From positions 940,001 to 1,004,000 of the forward strand of contig JADANN010000251.1 in the NCBI GenBank assembly GCA_018806985.1: a stretch of 64,000 nucleotides of DNA, written 5' to 3'. The translations under genes and the position numbers were made by a program. This DNA comes from Angiostrongylus vasorum. Lineage: Eukaryota; Nematoda; Chromadorea; Rhabditida; Metastrongylidae. Under the pieces are notes generated by a model. The model made no database searches and was not told the origin of the DNA. It saw only the letters and a list, made by a program, of their open reading frames with translations. Shown piece by piece: positions 1-12,468 of the stretch (its first letter is position 1; each line of letters starts with the position of its first letter).

Positions 1-23
1 TATACACATGTATAGGTATATAG

Positions 24-40
24 ATGTACATATACATGTT

Positions 41-92
<52 letters not shown>

Positions 93-482
93 CTTGGATA
101 CTTGGATGAGCCGTCCTCACTGGTTGTGCTGGCCCCCAGCATAATCTTCATTTTTTCGGGGATTTGCCGGTTTAGCGGTTGTGGTTCCTTGGAATCCCGA
201 GGTCAGCCTGGCCAAAGTCTGCCGCAGGTCGTCACCACAACAGATAATGACAGCCCTTGTGGGTCAGAGGGAGATTTGCCACCATGCGACTATTTTGGTA
301 CCAGGACGGTGGTGGATCCTGGTATTGGTTTACTGTTAGCTAGGCTTCCTGATGGAAACGGCGGACTCCTCAGCTTGGTAGACCCTGCTAGGGGGATGAG
401 TATCCCAGCTGTACATCGCAGCCAAACACCCAGAAACCACCTCTCAGCCACGATTAGGCGGTAAACCGTTGGGAGGATATGT

Positions 483-522
<40 letters not shown>

Positions 523-549
523 GTATATACGTATATATATATGTACGTA

Positions 550-586
<37 letters not shown>

Positions 587-640
587 GTACGTATGTATAC
601 CTATACATGTGTATACACGTATGCATATATATATATATAA
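24..640. repeat. TA-rich microsatellite interrupted by an RTE derivative
   Basis: Two TA/TATG-type simple repeat tracts (about 24-95 and 478-640) flank a 377-bp RTE-derived insert. Open frames here encode only Tyr-Ile repeats and are not genes. The insert may have landed in one microsatellite and split it. Confidence 0.85.
100..476 (-). mobile_element. Internally deleted RTE LINE derivative
   Basis: Bases about 135-470 match the 5' end of the full-length RTE element (10806-11135) closely. Bases about 105-134 match that element's extreme 3' end (7395-7425). About 3.4 kb containing all coding sequence is missing between them. Read on the - strand it keeps the 5' UTR and the 3' terminus, followed by a short repeated tail running into TA repeats. 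This is the layout expected of a non-autonomous passenger mobilised by RTE. Frames inside it are non-coding. Confidence 0.75.
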
Positions 641-681
641 CTTTTAATGTATATATATTTAATTTGCATGACTATCGTCAC

Positions 682-870
682 ATCTACCGTGAGCATTCCA
701 GCATTTCTTGCAATCGATTCGTTTTCCTCGCATTCATCGTCACAAAGGCCTTCCGACATTTCGCGTGTTATTTCGGCTGCTGCTTGAGGATTTCTTCTTC
801 TTTATGAATGTCATAGAATGGTGGTTGAGTCGATTCTTCTTGCAATCTTGGAGATAGCACAGATAGACCA
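682..870 (-). repeat. SINE-C body relic
   Basis: Diverged copy of the body shared with 5705-5900 and 16795-16985; common words include AATCGATTC, CGGCTGCTGCTTG and GAGTCGATTC. The tRNA-like head present in the other two copies is not visible here. Confidence 0.5.
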
Positions 871-3546
871 TCCACATGTAGATTGGGGAGGAGTGTTAGC
901 AGTAGGGCGAACCAGAGCCTTGTTTCTGATGGACTGCATCACTAAGCACTCCGCTATCCATGCCCGACTTACTCAGCAAAACTTCTGTCTAATCCACAAA
1001 GTCCGCCTAGTCCTCGTGGTGAGGAAATGGACACACTCCGATGCAGTTGTCATAGGATTCCAGTGAGAGTCAGTTCCACCACATCCATACAACGAAACCC
1101 ATGCAAAATTCAGCAAAGCGACCGAACCCGTACTCAAATCCTAAGACGGGTTCAAAATAGCGAGCAGAATGGTAGAAAGGCTGACGTCCACACAATTTTG
1201 GGTCATGTAAATAAAAAACTATGTATATTTCTTTAGAGCGATAGAGCGAAATCTCTTCTTTAAGCCTGTCAAGTCTACAGGCTATCGGGTTTTCTAGTTG
1301 AGGAAGTCTCGTCCATTGTCGAAAACGAGCACCATTGCGGATGTGTCTATAGTCTTGTCATGCTTCATTTATTTTCCAGATAGGAATAATATGGAGAAAG
1401 TTGGTCCAAATACTTTGTTTGTTGCAATTTCCCATATGTTTTACGGCGTTCAAGAGCTTTGACGGGCTGAACGTTGGGTGTTGACATTCTGTTCCCATTT
1501 GAATCCAATGTAAAAACATTTATAGAAGGAAATTAATCTACTCCGTTCCTTCTCTGGAAGTCTATTGATCACTCTTATCTATTCTGGGAGGATTCTTGCC
1601 TTGTCTGATTTTCCGAGTTCCGCCACTATCTCGTAACGCAGCAGCGGATGCAATCGATATATTTGTGTGCACTGTCTCTTTGATTAACATTCGAGCAACC
1701 TCCTATTCGCAGTAACGACATTCTCTCTGGATTGTTTACCACCCCACCATGGCTGGGTTCCAGTGTGTTTGATTAAGATTTACAACAGAGATTCATTTTT
1801 TTCCAGTAAAGTCGTCCAAGCTAGGAATTTCATCCAGAAAACGCCAACTAAGAGTTATGGTAGGAATTGCTGTTGCCCTGGGAGAAAATTGGGACGTTCT
1901 GGAGATGTCTCCTTAGAGTTCTAAGTTAAAAAATGTAATCCATCGGCGAATTAACGGTTATAAAAAAGAAGTACTGGGACTCTATGATTCTATATGATGA
2001 CGAGCCTTAAAGCAGTGGTAGTGATGTCATTCAATGCGCACAAATCCTTGGTTCGCCTCGCCCCAGAGCAACAAAGTTCCCATTTCCTTCCCCGATTAGT
2101 ATTAGACCTGTCTTGGATCAACTAGCTCCCTCCAATCTACCAAAGATGGCGTCTGATTATGATCAGGGAATGCCCTACCCCGGCTATCCCAAAATTCAAA
2201 GGGGAATCGACTCAAACAGCGTTCAAGAACATTCATAAAGTAAGCCAGAAAACCTTAAGCAGTAGCTGTACCCACACGCAAAATCCGACGATTTCTGTTG
2301 AAATTGAAGCTATGGAACGAATCGGAAGCATGAAGTGCCTCGTCATTCCTGAGATTAGCAAAGTATGCGACCGTCTAAAAGAAGTGCCGGAGTTCTCATC
2401 ATTTTCCATGAAGACGGACCACGGATATGTCCTGTTGTCCCAGATTCGTCATCAAGGGTTGTTCGTAATCTGTTGATCTCTCAAATCCGTTCGTGATCGT
2501 CCACTAGTTGAAAACAGGCAGTAGGCAAATTAGAGTGTAGTTGTTGATGTAATATAAGTCTCCTTTTTTTCTACAACAACACATTCCTACTTATGTCTTT
2601 TCTTCCATTTCTGACAAGAAATGTGCAAAAGCCAAGCAAGTTTACTGATGAGTATTGACGTGATGTTCTTGACGTTTGTAACTGGTGCTGTAAGGACGGG
2701 TCTAATTTGTTAGAGTTTTGGCTGGCATTTCATATGTTCTTTCCAAACTACAACTCCAGTCGGTAACGCTACTCATGTTTCTATAAAAGTTCTTATCGCT
2801 TGCCTTTAGAGCTTTGCAAGGTAGGACTTGAGTTGGTGATATACTACGGGTTGTGTAGTCCCATATTGCCATATCATCTTAAGAGTTAGTGGAAACAGAC
2901 ACCCCTTCTTTGCCTTTATTCTCTCGGTTTTCTATATACTAGTGTTGGGTGAGCAGGTCGTATTTTTTTTCGATGTTGTCGATAACGGGGTCATCTCAGC
3001 TTACAGTGATTTCTGGATTTACCTTCTTAAATTTTGCGGCTTTCTCCTTTCTTTTATAAAAAGAATGAATCTTTGAGAAAATTAGGGAGTAACCTCCTTC
3101 CAGGATGCAAACGATACTTAGTGGCTCGTGTTTTTTCATTTCATTCCGTTCGATTAAATCGTAGCTACCATCAAATTTTTCAAGAGAAGCTTCTGGCACT
3201 GCTGTGCTTCTTTTGCGAGGAGAGGCAGTCACTGTAATCTTTTCCGACTTCAGTGTCCTACAAAGGATCAGTTTTACCAGGCTCGCCATTCTTCCAGTGT
3301 CAGAGAAAAGGAGCCGTTTATTCGGTGTTGCTTTGATCCTGCTTCTCCGACTAACCGACCGCATCCCCCTAACGTATAGATCGACACCGAATTTTTTCTT
3401 CTGTTTTCACAAACAGAAATGATGCCATATAACGATGACAATATTTTTGTACGTGATAGTATTAGGCCTACACGGGCCCTTTATGGTAATGATAACATTT
3501 AAAATAATGACAAATTGATACTTATGATAGTAGTGATAATTATACA
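871..3546. other. Region without a confident gene
   Basis: No recognisable gene or element. Two modest open frames occur: 2159-2476 (+), 105 codons, and 2996-3364 (-), 122 codons, the latter basic (Lys/Arg-rich) and ending in a Lys-rich tail. Neither resembles a family known to me and no flanking splice structure stands out. Either could be a single exon or chance. Confidence 0.4.
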
Positions 3547-3549
3547 AAA

Positions 3550-5000
3550 ATTCGCTCAATGGTTTCGGGAGCATAGGTGTTGTCTTTCTACGTAACTATC
3601 TATTAAGCCGTTCGGAAAGTGATGGCGGTTATGGCGAATCGTTCGTCACTGTTCAAAACTGGATTTTGATTTCTTACAAATACGGTGTTATAGAACTGAA
3701 GAGGTCTTGGGAAGCATTTTGGACGTCTTTGTGATTCTTGCTTTCTCTATCCGTAATAAAATGATATATGTCCGTAGAAGGCTTGTTTGGGCAAACTCTG
3801 CTTGATTTGGATAAGGTGGAATTCCATAGTGCAACTTCTTCTTGATTCCAGATGAAAGCCCACAAGCGTATGTGCTACTATTTCCATCCATTTAATACTT
3901 TTTACGTTTGATTGTTGATTATAGTATAGTTCTATTCTGCTTGATGCAAAAGTAATTGAGGTTTCGGCTGTCATTTCTAAATAATTGTAACTAGGCACAA
4001 GCAATTGTTTTGAGCAAAATACCACCCATTGGAGACTGCTCGTTTTTGGTAACAGGAAGAAACTTCACTTATTCTGGTAAGGGAAAAGTCTAAAGGTCTG
4101 AAAGCAACATATTTTTTCGAGGACATCTTTTGAAGCCGCTTTACTGTTGGAGATTTTCTTGTGAAGCAATTGTTGAGGTGGTGAAAAAAACTAGTGGTCG
4201 GTTGTTAGAAGTCCGCTAAATATATGGATGAGCTTCATGACCCAGTCCGTTCGACTTCTGCAGCATTAGAAATGCGTCGTGTAGTCAAGTGTTGTCGTAC
4301 AGGGCCATCATTGGACCGCTTCTGTTCAGTAATACTAGATACACATGCTATAGTCATTGGTGCATTTCATCGCTTTCGTGACATTACTCCTCTATTGTCA
4401 TCGTTTCGTCAGAATTGAAATTGTATTGCATGATTCCTACTGAACGGAGCGAAACGGTCATTCACAACCGTCTATTGATGCCAGTGGAGTGTTGAATATG
4501 CTTTAAGGCATTCATCTAGGCCAAACAATTGAGCTAAACGTCGACGGTTATCGTATGGGATAAGATTTTCACCGCGCGTCACAATACGGTCAAGAAATGG
4601 ATCGTTCCTGTGTTCTAAAAGAAGCATAGAATAGTTTATTTGATGAGACATCTTTTTTTAGTTCTTCCTCACTTTTTCCAACCTTTTCGAAATGACTTGC
4701 GATTGTTGAATTGCGAATGTTCAGTTTTTTCTACGATTCCTCAAGCTGTTTTTTGAAGGGGCAGTTTCGACGAGACGATTGGCTCGGGATGGTCTTCGTC
4801 TGCTCCAATAGAAATCCACGACCTCCATATCATGAAGGCTCATATCTTGAGTACAAAGCTTATTTTGAAAGCGATGAAACCAAGCGATGCGATTCTCATA
4901 TTTGCGAGTTCCACAGAAATCGATCCAAACCGTTATGAACTGGGATTCAGAAAAGGTGTTATATGGAAAATTTTTTGAGCAAGAAATATGCAAATCCTTG
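3550..5000 (-). pseudogene. mariner transposase relic
   Basis: On the - strand several broken frames follow the order of a mariner transposase. A segment at 4721-4993 resembles the N-terminal DNA-binding half. Around 4560-4620 there is a segment of the type PFLDRIVTRGENLIPYDNRR, the equivalent of the first catalytic-Asp block (normally TGDEKW). Further down are ALYDN (second Asp block, about 4310) and, near 4030, a YFAQNN-like C-terminal end. Stops and shifts occur every few dozen codons and the first block has lost its Asp-Glu pair, so it is inactive. Terminal repeats were not located. Confidence 0.6.
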
Positions 5001-5704
5001 GAGCGACTTTTTTTTAAAGCTTTGAGAGATTTAGGAAGGAAGCTTTAAGTCGAATAGTTTTGCATCAACATTCTATCACAAAGTTGGGAAAAAGCAAACG
5101 GATTGTGATTATTTATGCTTTTGGCTTCCAGACACTGGTCGTATACTTTCTTTGGTTCTTTAATATGTTTTAAGGTTTTTTCTAGGCATGAATTTCCTTT
5201 GAGACTCATTGCTTGACATTCTTTTACCACATCGTTTGCTGTTGTTCTAAAGGTTCCATCCTTCATGGCACTTCACATATCGGTACAGCAAAGAATCTTT
5301 AGGGTTGCGTGTAGGAAGCGAATTAGACAGTGTTCATTTGCCGTTCCGTTCAACCATATATGATATATGGTAGCCATGGGTCAACCATTTGTTAGGCTTC
5401 TTGATATCCCAAAGTCCCTTGATATTTTCATATTATTTCATCCGTTATTTTCTCCAAAGTGAGTTGTTCATTCTATCCAATCTTCACTCAGGATTTTAGC
5501 TGTTTCCGTTTAGGTATGGTTGAGTTGAAGTGGTAAAGCAAGGGAAATAGTGCCACACATTACACAGCGTCTAGTTTTCGGTGGCTTTGGTAGTTAAAAT
5601 ACTGAAGGAGTTGGAAACATGATACACTTAGAGAAAAGATTTTGCTCTTTTCCCCAGATTTGTATACAAATTTTATTACTTATTAAATGATCAGACATCG
5701 CATG
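5001..5704. other. Unassigned interval
   Basis: Contains one 73-codon open frame on the - strand (5045-5266) with no recognised similarity. Nothing else is supported. Confidence 0.3.
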
Positions 5705-6068
5705 TGCCACCTGCTGATCCCAGCAATTCTTGAATTCGATTCATTTCTTCGCATTTCCCACGAAAGTTCTCGAACTTTCTGCACGTGGATTTGGCTGCTG
5801 CTTGGTTTCGGCTTGTTTTTTGTCTTCGGATTAAATGTCCTTAAACGCTGGTCGAGTCGATTCTCCCTGGACCCTGAGATAGCCGTCGTAGCGTGTTCTA
5901 ACGTGTATTATTGGAGGGAATCGGATTATTCCAGACAATTCTGGTACCAATTCCCCAACTCTGGGTCGATTAGGGACTTGGTGGGAAGCAAGCAGGATCG
6001 AACCACGGGCTGGGTTGGTCTGTCCGCGTAGTGAACGGGAACATAACCACTACGCTACACGCTCCCGT
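5705..6068 (-). mobile_element. SINE-C, tRNA-derived
   Basis: Read on the - strand from 6068, the head is tRNA-like: an A-box-like stretch GTAGCGTAGTGGTTATG is followed about 45 nt later by a B-box GGTTCGATCC. A central part resembling SINE-A (TTGGTACCAGA) and a distinct body follow (see 16790-17160). The 114-codon frame at 5687-6031 on the other strand is an accident of this repeat. Confidence 0.65.
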
Positions 6069-6604
6069 ATGTAATTAGGTGGTTAAATAAGTTCATATAT
6101 GTACGTATGTATGCACAAAGTGCTGTTTTAGTTCTAGGTCTCTTAAAATTCAAAAATTAATCAAAAATTTGATCGCATTTAATTAAGAGTTGAATTTTTC
6201 TAGCTGGGCAGAATCTATCTCTTTGATTCGCATGGTTTTTCGAAATGCGAAACTCGACGAAATGAAGAAGAAAAACTGCAGAAAATGAACGACTTCCAGG
6301 AAAATCCGAATTTTCTATTGAATCAGAATAGAATAAGAACGTAGGCATCTGGTTGGCGAAGATGTATAGATTCCAGAGGTCTTTATTTCGATTGCTAAGG
6401 TTCACTGAGCTAAGACTTGCTTGTTTAAAGTAGACAAATATTTGCAACCACATATCCTGAAGTCAACTTGTAAACATTTATTATGGTAGTAGTGGTATCA
6501 GAATAATAGTTCCCAATTTTCTGAACTAAATGTTCAAAATTTAGTCACTTTTTTATTTACTACCTATTCCTTTCTCATGGCAGTTTATGATGTGAGATGT
6601 AAGC

Positions 6605-6935
6605 ACAGTGGTGCTAAAATATTTGTAGAACCTTTCCGGGGGCTAACGCGTTTAACACCACATCATGCGGGTCGTTTGTTTCGCTTTTCTCTCAGCTAGT
6701 TTTTCTATCTACCAGTGCCATCAGCAGTCACCCATCAGCGGGATTGATCTGAGGGGCACAGATCGGTATCGAACCCAGTTAACATCTGAGAGAAAGGCGA
6801 AACGAAGGACCCAAATGATGTGGTGCTGAACGCGTTAGCACCCGGAAAGAGTAATAGCGTGTTCGATCCCCATCGCAGACACATGCGGTCCGGAGTTTTG
6901 TAAATATCTCAGCATCATTGTTGTTAAATGTTCAC
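6605..6935. mobile_element. SINE-B palindromic copy
   Basis: Two inverted arms meet near 6785. The left arm (about 6620-6780, -) and the right arm (about 6785-6935, +) both carry the SINE-B core: CTGAGAGAAAGGCGAAACGAA, GTGGTG...GAACGCGTTAGC, CCGGAAAG. The right arm has GTTCGATCCCC as a B-box and ends in TAAATATCTCAGCATC. The same head-to-head layout occurs at 12469-13022 and 50976-51394. Confidence 0.7.
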
Positions 6936-7399
6936 AGCTTCTTGAAGTCTGTTTTGTCCGAAGTGCATGACATTGATCTATTTATAACATGGTCAAGTTT
7001 TCAAGAGTCTAACCTTTTTTATTGTCTTATTGACTTTACAAGTGCGCTTTAAATAACTTACGTTATCTAAGGTTAAGGGAAAAGTGTTCTCAGAATAAGG
7101 CAATTTTTGAGGTACATTTCTGTCCACTTGATGTTTCCGAGAAGAATTTGTTAGAGCAATATCTCATTGTGGACACCTGAGCCCTTTGTCCTGACGAACC
7201 AGTAATTGTAGTAGGTCCCGTGGAGATCGTTTGGATAATTGCGAAGATTAAAAGGCCAATGATCATGATGTACCTCATACTTTGCTCCGGATACTATTCA
7301 CTCAGGAGTGTGATTACAGCGACGTTTTGTACTGAAATTAGTTTCTTTCAACATGTCATACTTATGTACTTACCTACTTACTTACTTACTTACCTGAAC

Positions 7400-9480
7400 G
7401 ACCCGTGCTCACTGGTTGCACAGGCTTCAGCATCATCTGTCATCTGTATCACCTGTAGTCCCGGTGATCGTCGAGTGACTCGAGCGGGCTCCAGTAAATA
7501 TTCCATTTCTCCCTGTCGCGTGCAAAAGTAGCCCAGTGGGTTCTCCTCGCTTCAGGGGCTCGTCGAACATCATATCTTTCTTCTAGGCTCCTCGTGAAGA
7601 ACTTTGACCAACAGGTCGGTGGTCTTTCCGCAGTACGTTTGACATCCAGAGGAATCCAGTCACTAACGGTTCTTGTTCATCGGTTGTCATTCATACGCAT
7701 TACGTGTCTGGCCCACGTTATCTTCGACTGTTTGGCGTATAGAACGGCATCTTTGATTTTTGATCGTTGACGCAGGTTGGAGCTTCGGACCCCTTCAGTT
7801 ACTTGTGTAGCACGGGATACTGCTATCATCGTCCTTTCGAATGCGCGTTCGATAACGCTGAGTGGTCTTTCATCCTGCTTACGCAACGACCAGGTTTCTG
7901 ACGCATACGTTAAGGCAGGAAGTACCATTGAGTCGAAAAGGTGGGCACGGAGTCGGGTGTTCTTTGTTCCCTCACTACATCCTCGATGCTCTTGGAAGCT
8001 CCCCAAGCCGATCGTTTCCTTCTGCTCAGCTCTGAAGCAAAGTCGTTCATCATATTCATTTCCCGACCTAGATTGACATAACCGGAGCATTCGGAGATAT
8101 TCTTTTCGTTGAACGTGAATGGGGCATAGGAAACCAATCCGTTCCTCATGAACATCGTTTTTGTGAGATTTAATCAAAGGCTAATCTTTCCACAGGCTTT
8201 ATCAAAGTCGACAAGCATACGTTCCGCTTGGCTAATGTTTGGTGTCATAAGGACGATGTCATCAGCAAAGCGAAGATGATGTAACTGCCGACCATCGATT
8301 TTCACTCCCATATTATCCCATTCCAGTATTCGCATGACGTTCTGGAGGGTGGATGTAAATTATTGTTGGCAGGATGGTATCGCATTGCCTAATTCCTCTT
8401 TTGAGGTGATATCTTGGTTGCGAAATTTTTGTATAGCTCACGAAGAATCTTTATGTCTTGAGTAGGGACTCCTTTACTATCCAGGGCTTCCAAGACTGCT
8501 TCTATCTAGACTAAATCAAAGGCCTTCTGTAAATGGATGAAAGTGAGACATAGCAGTGTTTTGTACTCTCGCGCTTGTTTTCGTGTGGATGTCGTCCATC
8601 GTACTAAATCCTTTTCGAAACCCTGCTTGCTCACATGGCTGTCCTTCGTCCAGTGTTCTGTTAATTCTGTTTAGAATGACTCGAGTGAAAAGTTTGTAGA
8701 CGACGGACAGCAAGCAGATAGGACGATAGTTGCCAATATTCTGTAGGTCACCTTTCTTGAACAGTAACACGGTATTGCTGGTCCTCCACTGAGTAGTGAC
8801 CTTCCATTCAGACAGGTAATGTGTGAAGAGCCGAGCCAGTGTGTTTACGAGGACTGGCGGAAGGTTCTTCAGGTGTTCTGGTCTTATCCTGTCCGCGACC
8901 TGGTGCTGTTTCGATTTTTCACCGACGAAAATGGCATGCCGAATTTCGGAAGGGGAGAAACCGGTGGTACAACGTATCCGTCCTCCTTTATTTCATATGA
9001 GGGAAGGTGGACGTGGCTATCGAAGAGATCCGAGCAGTATTCGTGAATAATTTTCTCCATTGCCTTTCTGGACGCTGTAACTGTTCCGTCTGGGCGCCGG
9101 AGTGCAATCATATTGGTCTTGTAATTGGCGAAGCTTCGGTGGGCTTTGCGAATGCTTTTCCCAGCCTCTGCAGCTTCGACCATTACTGCTGCTCTTCTGT
9201 CTTTAAGATCTTCTTTTATCGCGTGTCTGCATTGTTTCGCAAGTTCTAGTTCGCGGTTGCCTGCAGCTCGTGCGATTCCACGCTGGCGTATTAGCTCGAG
9301 TGTTTCTAGAGAAAACCCTCTCTTGGTGACTTTCGAACTCTCAGCTTTCATAGCCCTAACGTGAAGATGTTGAATGAGCCGATCGTCTTCTTCGTCGGTG
9401 TTAGCGACAACGGCATCTTCCCGACAGCCGACTAATGAATTGAATAAGCCCCAGTTTACAGTGGTTCTAGGGACTTCGGT
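7400..9480 (-). pseudogene. RTE reverse transcriptase domain (frameshifted)
   Basis: C-terminal half of the RTE polyprotein, which copies the element RNA at the nicked target. A linker with YCSDLFDSHVHLP lies at about 9050. The RT fingers block NIGNYRPICLLSVVYKLF is at about 8720, QAGFRKGFSTMDDI at about 8610, and the catalytic FADDIVL is encoded at about 8240-8260. The C-terminal block (8177-7677) contains LPALTYASETWSLRKQDE and WARHVMRM, the end typical of RTE proteins. The catalytic Asp pair is intact, but several frameshifts break the frame. Confidence 0.85.
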
Positions 9481-9489
9481 TTTTGAATT

Positions 9490-10321
9490 TAGCGGCCTTT
9501 TTCTCCTTTGCGCGAGAAATAGAATCTTGCACGAAGGAGACGGTGGTCTGATCCCGTGTAGAATTTTGGGACAACAGCGACAGCTGTTAGGCAAAACCTT
9601 CTATTTACTATGATGTGGTCTATTTCGTTGTGGTAGTCTCCATTAGGAAACTCCCACGTCCAGCGCTGGTGGGACTTTTGGAATTGCGAGTTACCATGGA
9701 TGGTCTTGGTCGCCATGATAAACCAGATAGCCACTCACCCTGTTCGTTCCGTTCTAATCCATGGGTCCCAAGACGTTCTTTTAGACGTTCTTGTTGGCCC
9801 AATCTTGGCGTTGAAATCTCCAATGATGACGTTGAAGAATGTATGATCTTCTCTGTAGAACTTCTCCAAGTCCATATAGGACGCTTCGGCTTCTTCTTCG
9901 TCATAGTTTGATGTCGGCGCGTAAATGTCGAAGATTGTCAAAGCCGGTATTGATCCACATCTTTTTAATCGTAAACTTCCGATTCGGGTTTGTAAGCTGT
10001 TCGAATGGATCGATGTTCGTGGACAAACTCGTGTTGACGAAAACGCCGACGGCGCCGACTCCTCTACTGTCGCATGTTCCGAGGAACACTTCTTCTCCGG
10101 TGTCATAGACGGCGTTGAATGGGTGGCGTCGTCTCGTCTCGACCAGGCCGATGACGTCGTACCTTATTTTTCTTGCTTGCATGAGCAAGTTCTTCTATCG
10201 AGGACTCGGATGCAAGTCTATGTGCGTTGTAAGTGCAGATCGTCACCATAGTTCTTCGTGATCCAAGCAGCTTCCATTGGTCCTGAGATTTTAGCAGCCT
10301 CTCCGTACTCGTCCTACCCAA
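9490..10321 (-). pseudogene. RTE endonuclease domain (frameshifted)
   Basis: N-terminal half of the RTE polyprotein, an APE-like endonuclease that nicks target DNA. Visible blocks in order: [10 protein letters not shown] (about 10240), VIGLVETRR (about 10150, the ETR of the active site), IIGDFNAKIGP (about 9810, catalytic Asp-Asn) and IDHIIVNRR followed by SDHRLLRA (about 9630-9540, the terminal Asp-His). The blocks fall in different frames (10103-10321, 9901-10188, 9735-10106, 9489-9734), so at least three frameshifts separate them. Catalytic residues are otherwise well kept, implying recent loss or assembly indels. Confidence 0.8.
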
Positions 10322-11144
10322 CGCTGCGAAATTGGGGGCTCTTTCGGGGTCAGGGGAATGAGGCCCGTTTTTTTTTACTGTTTAGCATTTTTGATACCTA
10401 CGTATAGCATGCTGGGCTCTGAACGTGGAACTGGGTATACTCACGGGTAGCTTGCCAGGCTCTCCCAGAGTGGACATGGAGCTTATTTGTTGGAAGCGAC
10501 TCCTAACCGCCTCCGATATACTTCTCTGTCACTTGATTGCGGGCTTTTTGGCCGAATTGACTCGTAGAATACAATCCGCATAAGCGAGAACGCACCCACA
10601 CACGCATGCATGAATACGCCTGCAGAAAGCATGTGCCAAACCAGCGCACTTGAAACATGGAGTCCATCCCCTGGATCCACCTGCGTCTCAGGGAACCAAA
10701 GGTCGCTTTTGGTCCGCGGTTACCCCTATCCGCCACCTGGGGACGCGCCACGTAGCCTCGCGACTAACCGGCTCGAGATCCCTCATATGGTGGAGGTCCG
10801 TAGGGACCCCAGCATAATCTCCATTTTTCGGAGATTTGTTGGTTCAGTCATTGTGGGTCCCCTGGAATCCCAAGGTCAACCTGGCCAAAGTTTGCCCAGG
10901 TCTTTATCATCGCAGCCCTCATGGATCAGACGGAGATTTACCACCATGCGACTTTTATATCAGGACGGTGGTGGATCCTGGTATTGGTTTACTCTTAGCT
11001 AAACTTTCTGATGGGAACGCCGGACCCCTCAACTTGGTAGACCCTGCCAGGGGGATGAATGCAACCGCTGTACATCGCAGCCCGACACCCAGAAACACCT
11101 CTCAGCCACGATGAGGCGGTAAACCGTTGGGAGGCTACTTATGT

Positions 11145-12262
11145 TACTCCAGTTATTTGACTCCTATGTGCAAAACTGCATTGTTCTAACAGCCTAATTT
11201 TTGAACTGCACTGTTATACAAAGCGCTTTTATTTTGAGTACCTCATTGAAAATGAAAACGTTTTCAATGTTATTTAAGCTTTTTACTCTTTAAGTCTAAG
11301 TTGGAGTCGTTCAGAATGAGCAGTCGTGAACAGGCAGTGCTTCAAGCGAGGAAGACTATAGAGCAGCTCCGAGGCGAGCGAAATATGCGAAGAACTCCTG
11401 TATCTGCGACATCGGCTGATCTAATAAGGTATTCTGATTCATGTAAAGCGGCTTGCATTATTGTTTTTATTGTGGAAGCTTGTTCAGCGTGTAGAATCCG
11501 TTCTCTGTCATAATTCTGTTTTTTTAGATTCACTCAAGATATGCAGCGCGAGGACGTTCTTCTGACAGGATTTCCAAACGACAAAATGAACCCGTATCGT
11601 CCGAAAAGTTCATTCCAGTGTAATCTTATTTGAGTCAATCTTATAATACATAGTGTACGCTTCGTGCTTAACTTTTCTGTTATGCCTTTGTTCTTCACTG
11701 GTACTGCTGCGCCTTTTGTGACCTTTATTTAAAACTGAAAGTCCAGAGCAGTCTAGTAGTGCTAAATGTGGTCCAGTAAGATATTTCAAAATGATTCTTT
11801 CCCAACGCAATCTATCCGTGAAAGTCGTTGATTGTTTAAGAGTAGAACAGGATATTCACTTTTATGCTGTTTTTTTTTTTCTTGAAATTACAAGGAAAAC
11901 TGCCAGTGTGTTGCATAAAAGAAGCACTAAAGCATTCCTGCAGTTGGTTGTACGTGTATATCGTATCTGTACGTTGAAGGTATAGTTTGAAAAGGGCGTT
12001 TTTAAGATAACAAAGTTTGAAGATTTAGACCGTAGGAACGAATTGAAGATAATGCGTAGTTGTTGTCGATGATCGCATCCAATGTTTGCGATGATGCTGT
12101 CGAAACTCGACGCCTACTGAAAACCGCTTTGGGAGCAAAGAGTGAGGATGGCGGTCAAAGCTTCACTCTTGCTAAAAAGTTGTCTGCCGTAGAATTGGTA
12201 ATACCTATATCGAGAGTGGTCCTAGCACTTTCTTAACAGTGGGCATTGAAATAAATACCACG
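11145..12262. other. Interval without a recognised gene
   Basis: Frames of 60-70 codons occur on both strands (for example 11301-11513 +), but none shows a recognisable domain or supporting splice structure. The right edge at about 12262 is the 3' terminus of the Penelope-like element. Confidence 0.3.
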
Positions 12263-12468
12263 TCCGACTTTCTATTAACCTCGCCATTGATCAAGTTATT
12301 CTTCGTATTCTTGTTGAACAAACACGAGGTGTTATTTTTTATTCTTTATTGATGAACAAGCTGACAATTCGGCGGATTTCGCCTTCCTCAGAGCCTGGAA
12401 AGGTCAAGTTGACAGCAATCTATTCGCCCAAACACCTCAATAACCAAACAGAAAACGCTAAACTTAGA

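Larger units (their letters stand above)
7368..11135 (-). mobile_element. Full-length RTE-type non-LTR retrotransposon
   Basis: The element reads leftward: 5' UTR (about 11135-10330), apurinic-type endonuclease (about 10300-9490), then reverse transcriptase (about 9480-7410). The 3' terminus ends in a (TAAG)n-type tail at 7368-7395, as in RTE elements. The 9-bp word TACTTATGT occurs at 7359-7367 and 11136-11144, immediately outside both ends, and fits a target-site duplication. The coding region is broken by frameshifts, so this copy is probably dead although structurally complete. Confidence 0.85.

Noticed and set aside
469..807. 112-codon frame of Tyr-Ile repeats
   Set aside because: Translation of a TA microsatellite; the same holds for 24-464 and 444-626.
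7777..8076. + strand frames across the RTE element (also 9007-9613 and 9839-10251)
   Set aside because: Antisense shadows of recognised endonuclease and RT blocks.
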